Shown: positions 62,719 to 64,000 of the stretch, piece after piece
How positions within the stretch are numbered: the first letter of the stretch is position 1
Layout of the letters: each line of letters begins with the position of its first letter
Assembly: GCF_014206875.1 (NCBI RefSeq)
Contig: NZ_JACIJO010000002.1
Location: forward strand, 682,001-746,000
Length of the DNA stretch: 64,000 nt
Reading direction: 5' to 3'
DNA from: Algoriphagus iocasae
GTDB taxonomy: Bacteria > Bacteroidota > Bacteroidia > Cytophagales > Cyclobacteriaceae
Translations under genes and position numbers: made by a program
The notes under the pieces: generated by a model
The model's database searches: none
Told to the model about the DNA's origin: nothing
What the model saw: only the letters and a program-made list of their open reading frames with translations

Positions 62719-64000
62719 ATGAAAAAATATATCCTTTATTTAAGTGCAGCTTTCCTTTTAGCTTCATGTAACGATGATTTTCTGGATAAATATCCTCAGA
62801 CTTCTGTAGCTCCTGAAGAGTTTTTCAAAACAGAGGAAGATTTAGAATTATATGTAAACGGGTTACTTACCATGGCTGGACCTGGAAGTTATCTAGGTGA
62901 CCAAAGCAGTGATAATTTGGCCACTACAGGTGCTATTGAAATCAAAAGCATTATGACTGGATCTCCAAGTTCTCAAACCATTACAGGAGGTTGGAACTGG
63001 GGTACCCTAAGAAATATCAATTATTTCCTAGATAACTATACCAAAGCAACTGGAACAGAAGAGGGTATTGCCCATTACGTGGGTTTGGGTAGGTATTATC
63101 GTGCAATGTTCTATTTCAACATGGTAAAAAGATATTCTGATGTTCCTTGGTTTGAAACTACCTTGAGTCCAGGTGATGAAGATTTATACAAGCCTAGAGA
63201 TTCACGGGAAATGGTCATGAGCAAGGTTATGGAAGATTTGGATTTTGCTATGGCCAATGTAAGAGAATCAGTTCCTACTGGTACTCCTGATGTTTGGGCT
63301 GTAAAGGCATTTGCTGCAAGAGTGGCTTTATATGAAGGCACTTATAGAAAATACCATTCTGAATTAGGCTTGGAGGGGACTTCTTCCCAGTTCTTGGAAA
63401 AGGCTAAAACTGTCGCTCAAGAAATTATTAATTCTGGTTTGTTCTCTATTTATAATTCAGGGAAACCATCCAGCGATTATGCTTCTCTTTTTGGCGCACA
63501 GAACTTATTGGGAAATCCTGAAGTAATCCTTGCCAATATTTATGATTCCAGCAAAGACAGAGGTTCGAATAATAACACCGGTATTTTTGGTGATTATGAG
63601 CAGTCACCATCCAAAGACCTTGTAATGAGTTATTTGATGAAAGATGGATCTAGATTTACTGAAATGGAGGGATATGAAAAATTGGGATTTGTAGCTGAAT
63701 TCAAAGATAGAGACCCCAGGCTAAGTCAGACGATTGTATATCCAGGTTGGGTGAGACAGCCTGATTCAAATCCATACATTCAGAACTTAAGCAAAAATTT
63801 TACTGGCTATCATCAAATGAAAGGCTATGTAAATAGTATCGATAATGTGGAGGTTTCTAGTGCTGATTTTCCAGTTTACAGATTCGCAGAGACTCTTTTG
63901 ATTTATGCAGAAGCAAAAGCAGAATTAGACGAACTGAATCAAGGGGATTTAGATATGAGTATCAATGTACTAAGACAAAGAGCGGGAATGCCAAACTTGG
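62719..64000 (+). CDS. SusD/RagB-type outer-membrane lipoprotein (partial)
   Basis: A lipoprotein with lipidation site Cys17 (LLASCNDD), starting 19 bases after susC and running off the window end after 427 codons. NDDFLDKYPQTSVAPEEFF is the SusD N-terminal signature, and FPVYRFAETLLIYAEAKAEL is the typical RagB/SusD C-terminal helix. SusD covers the SusC barrel and binds substrate. The stop codon lies outside. Confidence 0.95.
   Translation, partial: MKKYILYLSAAFLLASCNDDFLDKYPQTSVAPEEFFKTEEDLELYVNGLLTMAGPGSYLGDQSSDNLATTGAIEIKSIMTGSPSSQTITGGWNWGTLRNINYFLDNYTKATGTEEGIAHYVGLGRYYRAMFYFNMVKRYSDVPWFETTLSPGDEDLYKPRDSREMVMSKVMEDLDFAMANVRESVPTGTPDVWAVKAFAARVALYEGTYRKYHSELGLEGTSSQFLEKAKTVAQEIINSGLFSIYNSGKPSSDYASLFGAQNLLGNPEVILANIYDSSKDRGSNNNTGIFGDYEQSPSKDLVMSYLMKDGSRFTEMEGYEKLGFVAEFKDRDPRLSQTIVYPGWVRQPDSNPYIQNLSKNFTGYHQMKGYVNSIDNVEVSSADFPVYRFAETLLIYAEAKAELDELNQGDLDMSINVLRQRAGMPNL

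Overview
This window looks like chromosomal DNA of a Bacteroidota bacterium, most likely of the Cyclobacteriaceae (Algoriphagus-like). The signs are a SusC/SusD pair, many lipoproteins with short Bacteroidota-type signal peptides, promoters of the TTG-N19/20-TAnnTTTG type, a long SecA without the C-terminal zinc motif, and PQQ-type dehydrogenases fused to cytochrome c and PKD modules. The family placement is inferred from gene content; no search was possible. I saw no phage, insertion sequence or CRISPR.

Left part (1-18221): the end of an AsmA-like gene, then a leftward run of genes. First come secreted or envelope enzymes: two sorbosone-dehydrogenase-like proteins with built-in cytochrome c, a beta-lactamase-fold hydrolase, and a membrane-anchored alpha/beta hydrolase with a very acidic tail. 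Next is a fatty acid beta-oxidation operon (MarR regulator, FadB-like fusion, thiolase, acyl-CoA dehydrogenase), preceded by an acyl-CoA ligase. Two ATGCATGCAT palindromes lie in front of the MarR gene. A small four-helix-bundle (S23-type) gene with flanking inverted repeats sits inside the operon.

Origin region (18222-25600): a 472-bp gene-free stretch packed with near-consensus DnaA boxes next to an AT-rich block is a strong candidate for oriC. Then come an Ig-like lipoprotein, a methyltransferase and mnmG, a frequent origin neighbour. Between mnmG and ybeY lie two 16-bp parS sites. This leftward cluster continues with an RsbW-like ATPase, exonuclease III, a hypothetical gene and an AhpD-like protein.

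Central part (25619-46904): mostly rightward housekeeping genes: comF, a bacillithiol-transferase-like DinB protein, an SDR, a thioesterase, mutS, a PAS-LuxR regulator, tRNA-Gly(GCC) and tRNA-Leu(UAA), mscS, dapF, secA, an M20 hydrolase, an S1/P1 nuclease, a TPR histidine kinase with its LuxR-type response regulator, and DsbD.

Right part (46959-64000): a redox and stress section (M20 dipeptidase, quinone oxidoreductase, an OhrR-like regulator without cysteine but with an OhrR-box-like operator, a double thioredoxin-fold protein, OxyR, NlpE), then small envelope and DinB/VOC proteins. A small membrane-protein/winged-helix operon shares a palindromic operator with the next gene. A TetR regulator and a 732-bp AT-rich gap lead to a SusC/SusD glycan- or peptide-uptake pair cut by the window end.

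The most rewarding observations are the oriC/parS region, the inverted-repeat-flanked S23 gene in the beta-oxidation operon, the Cys-less OhrR, and the shared GTTTA-N5-TAAAC operator.
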